A DNA stretch of 6,251 nt. It comes from Planctomycetaceae bacterium. Lineage in GTDB: Bacteria > Planctomycetota > Planctomycetia > Pirellulales > Thermoguttaceae. The notes under the pieces are model-generated. The model was given only the letters and a program-made list of their open reading frames with translations. It was not told the DNA's origin and searched no databases. The DNA lies in the NCBI GenBank assembly GCA_031267635.1, contig JAIRYX010000021.1, positions 1 through 6,251 of the forward strand, written 5' to 3'. Position 1 is the first letter of the stretch. Each line of letters begins with the position of its first letter. The position numbers and the translations under genes are program-made. Positions 5,979-6,251 of the stretch are shown piece after piece.

Positions 5979-6016
5979 ATGGAATGGCAAAATCACTGTG
6001 GTTTTTGTCATTCTAT
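5979..6016 (+). promoter_or_regulatory. leader stem-loop between promoter and start codon
   Basis: GAATGGCAAAA (5982-5992) pairs with TTTTGTCATTC (6003-6013) with one G-U pair around a 10-base loop. The stem can be extended by about three pairs to 5979-6016. It starts about 12 bases after the predicted transcription start and ends 17 bases before the Shine-Dalgarno site, so it would lie in the 5' untranslated region. It is not followed by a U-tract. It could stabilise the transcript or be a regulatory leader; no known riboswitch class is recognised. Confidence 0.45.
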
Positions 6017-6048
6017 TTCAAAAAGCTTCAAATGGAGGAGTTTCAGTA

Positions 6049-6126
6049 ATGAAAAACTTGAACAAAGCGTTTGATTTTCTTGGATTACACCAAAATATGT
6101 CGGGGGGGGGGGCACAAAATGGTTAA
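6049..6126 (+). CDS. small open frame interrupted by a G homopolymer; unknown or broken gene
   Basis: The ATG follows GGAGGAG (6034-6040) at a normal distance and lies downstream of a good promoter, so translation probably starts here. As written, the frame gives 25 residues (MKNLNKAFDFLGLHQNMS, then a Gly run and AQNG) and stops at 6124-6126. An 11-G run at 6102-6112 sits at codons 18-22. With 10 Gs the product would be 50 residues ending at 6202; with 12 Gs, 44 residues ending at 6182. None of the three versions resembles a known family. It may be a phase-variable small gene, the 5' stub of a decayed gene, or a sequencing error in a homopolymer. The inverted repeat C' and an 18-bp palindrome lie directly downstream. 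Confidence 0.35.
   Translation: MKNLNKAFDFLGLHQNMSGGGAQNG
6102..6112 (+). repeat. poly-G tract of 11 bases
   Basis: An uninterrupted run of 11 G occurs in otherwise AT-rich DNA. Such tracts are prone to slipped-strand length change and to sequencing error. It lies inside the small frame that starts at 6049 and determines where that frame ends. Confidence 0.95.
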
Positions 6127-6132
6127 TATACC

Positions 6133-6149
6133 CAAAAGTATTAACACAA
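6133..6149 (-). repeat. repeat C', right copy (17 bp)
   Basis: CAAAAGTATTAACACAA is the exact reverse complement of 89-105. It forms the outermost layer of the mirrored repeats on the right side and lies just after the 25-codon frame stop. Confidence 0.5.
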
Positions 6150-6155
6150 GTTTTG

Positions 6156-6173
6156 GCAATCGATATCGATTGC
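6156..6173. promoter_or_regulatory. 18-bp perfect palindrome
   Basis: GCAATCGATATCGATTGC is perfectly self-complementary over 18 bases. Its length and symmetry suit a dimeric DNA-binding protein, a recombinase or a methylase, but no partner gene is in view. No gene is recognised between it and the right window edge. Confidence 0.45.
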
Positions 6174-6251
6174 GTAGCATAGTCGGGGAAATTATTGTTT
6201 AGATATTTTGGTATTGCATTTTTTTTGTTCATTTTTTATTATTTCCGGTAT

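Noticed and set aside
6008..6232. 74-codon minus-strand frame at the right end
   Set aside because: It is antisense to the promoter-driven small gene, runs through the poly-G tract as a proline run, and shows no family features.

Overview
The window looks like a chromosomal segment of a Planctomycetota bacterium, possibly a low-GC, host-associated lineage of the Pirellulales/Thermoguttaceae type. The main clue is the large protein at 2897-4921. It begins with a compact four-cysteine zinc ribbon of the planctomycete kind, followed by one membrane helix, a long acidic linker and STN/secretin-N-like domains. The phylum call is inference from this architecture; the family-level guess is weak. No tRNA, rRNA, CRISPR array, transposase or phage gene is visible.

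Layout: 2-85 holds what may be the last codons of a plus-strand gene cut by the window edge. A repeat cluster follows at 89-319. Three complete genes then lie on the minus strand: an ECF sigma factor (337-975), the DNA-processing protein gene dprA (1500-2690) and the zinc-ribbon/STN membrane protein (2897-4921). In transcription order they are membrane protein, dprA, sigma factor. The gaps of 207 and 524 bases, plus separate promoter-like sequences before the first and last of them, argue against one tight operon. From 4931 to 6251 there is no recognisable protein apart from a doubtful small reading frame at 6049. That 1.3 kb is AT-rich and packed with palindromic, MITE-like repeats.

The main structural result is a mirrored arrangement of repeats around the three genes. 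Going right from 89, the order is C (89-105), A (106-189), B (226-319). On the far side, inverted copies appear in mirror order: B' (5057-5171), A' (5503-5588), C' (6133-6149). A, B' and probably B have inverted terminal arms, as expected of non-autonomous mobile repeats. A second nest at 5442-5879 has an inverted pair D/D' enclosing A' and a 192-base nested hairpin (E).

The right end has a good sigma-70-type promoter (5932-5960), a leader stem-loop (5979-6016), a Shine-Dalgarno site and an ATG. These lead into a short frame interrupted by an 11-G homopolymer, so its length depends on the exact G count.

Functionally, DprA is the conserved loader of RecA on incoming single-stranded DNA in natural transformation. 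The membrane protein joins a predicted cytoplasmic zinc ribbon to two envelope STN/secretin-N-like units. The sigma factor has no visible anti-sigma partner. A link between the three genes is possible but not shown by the sequence.
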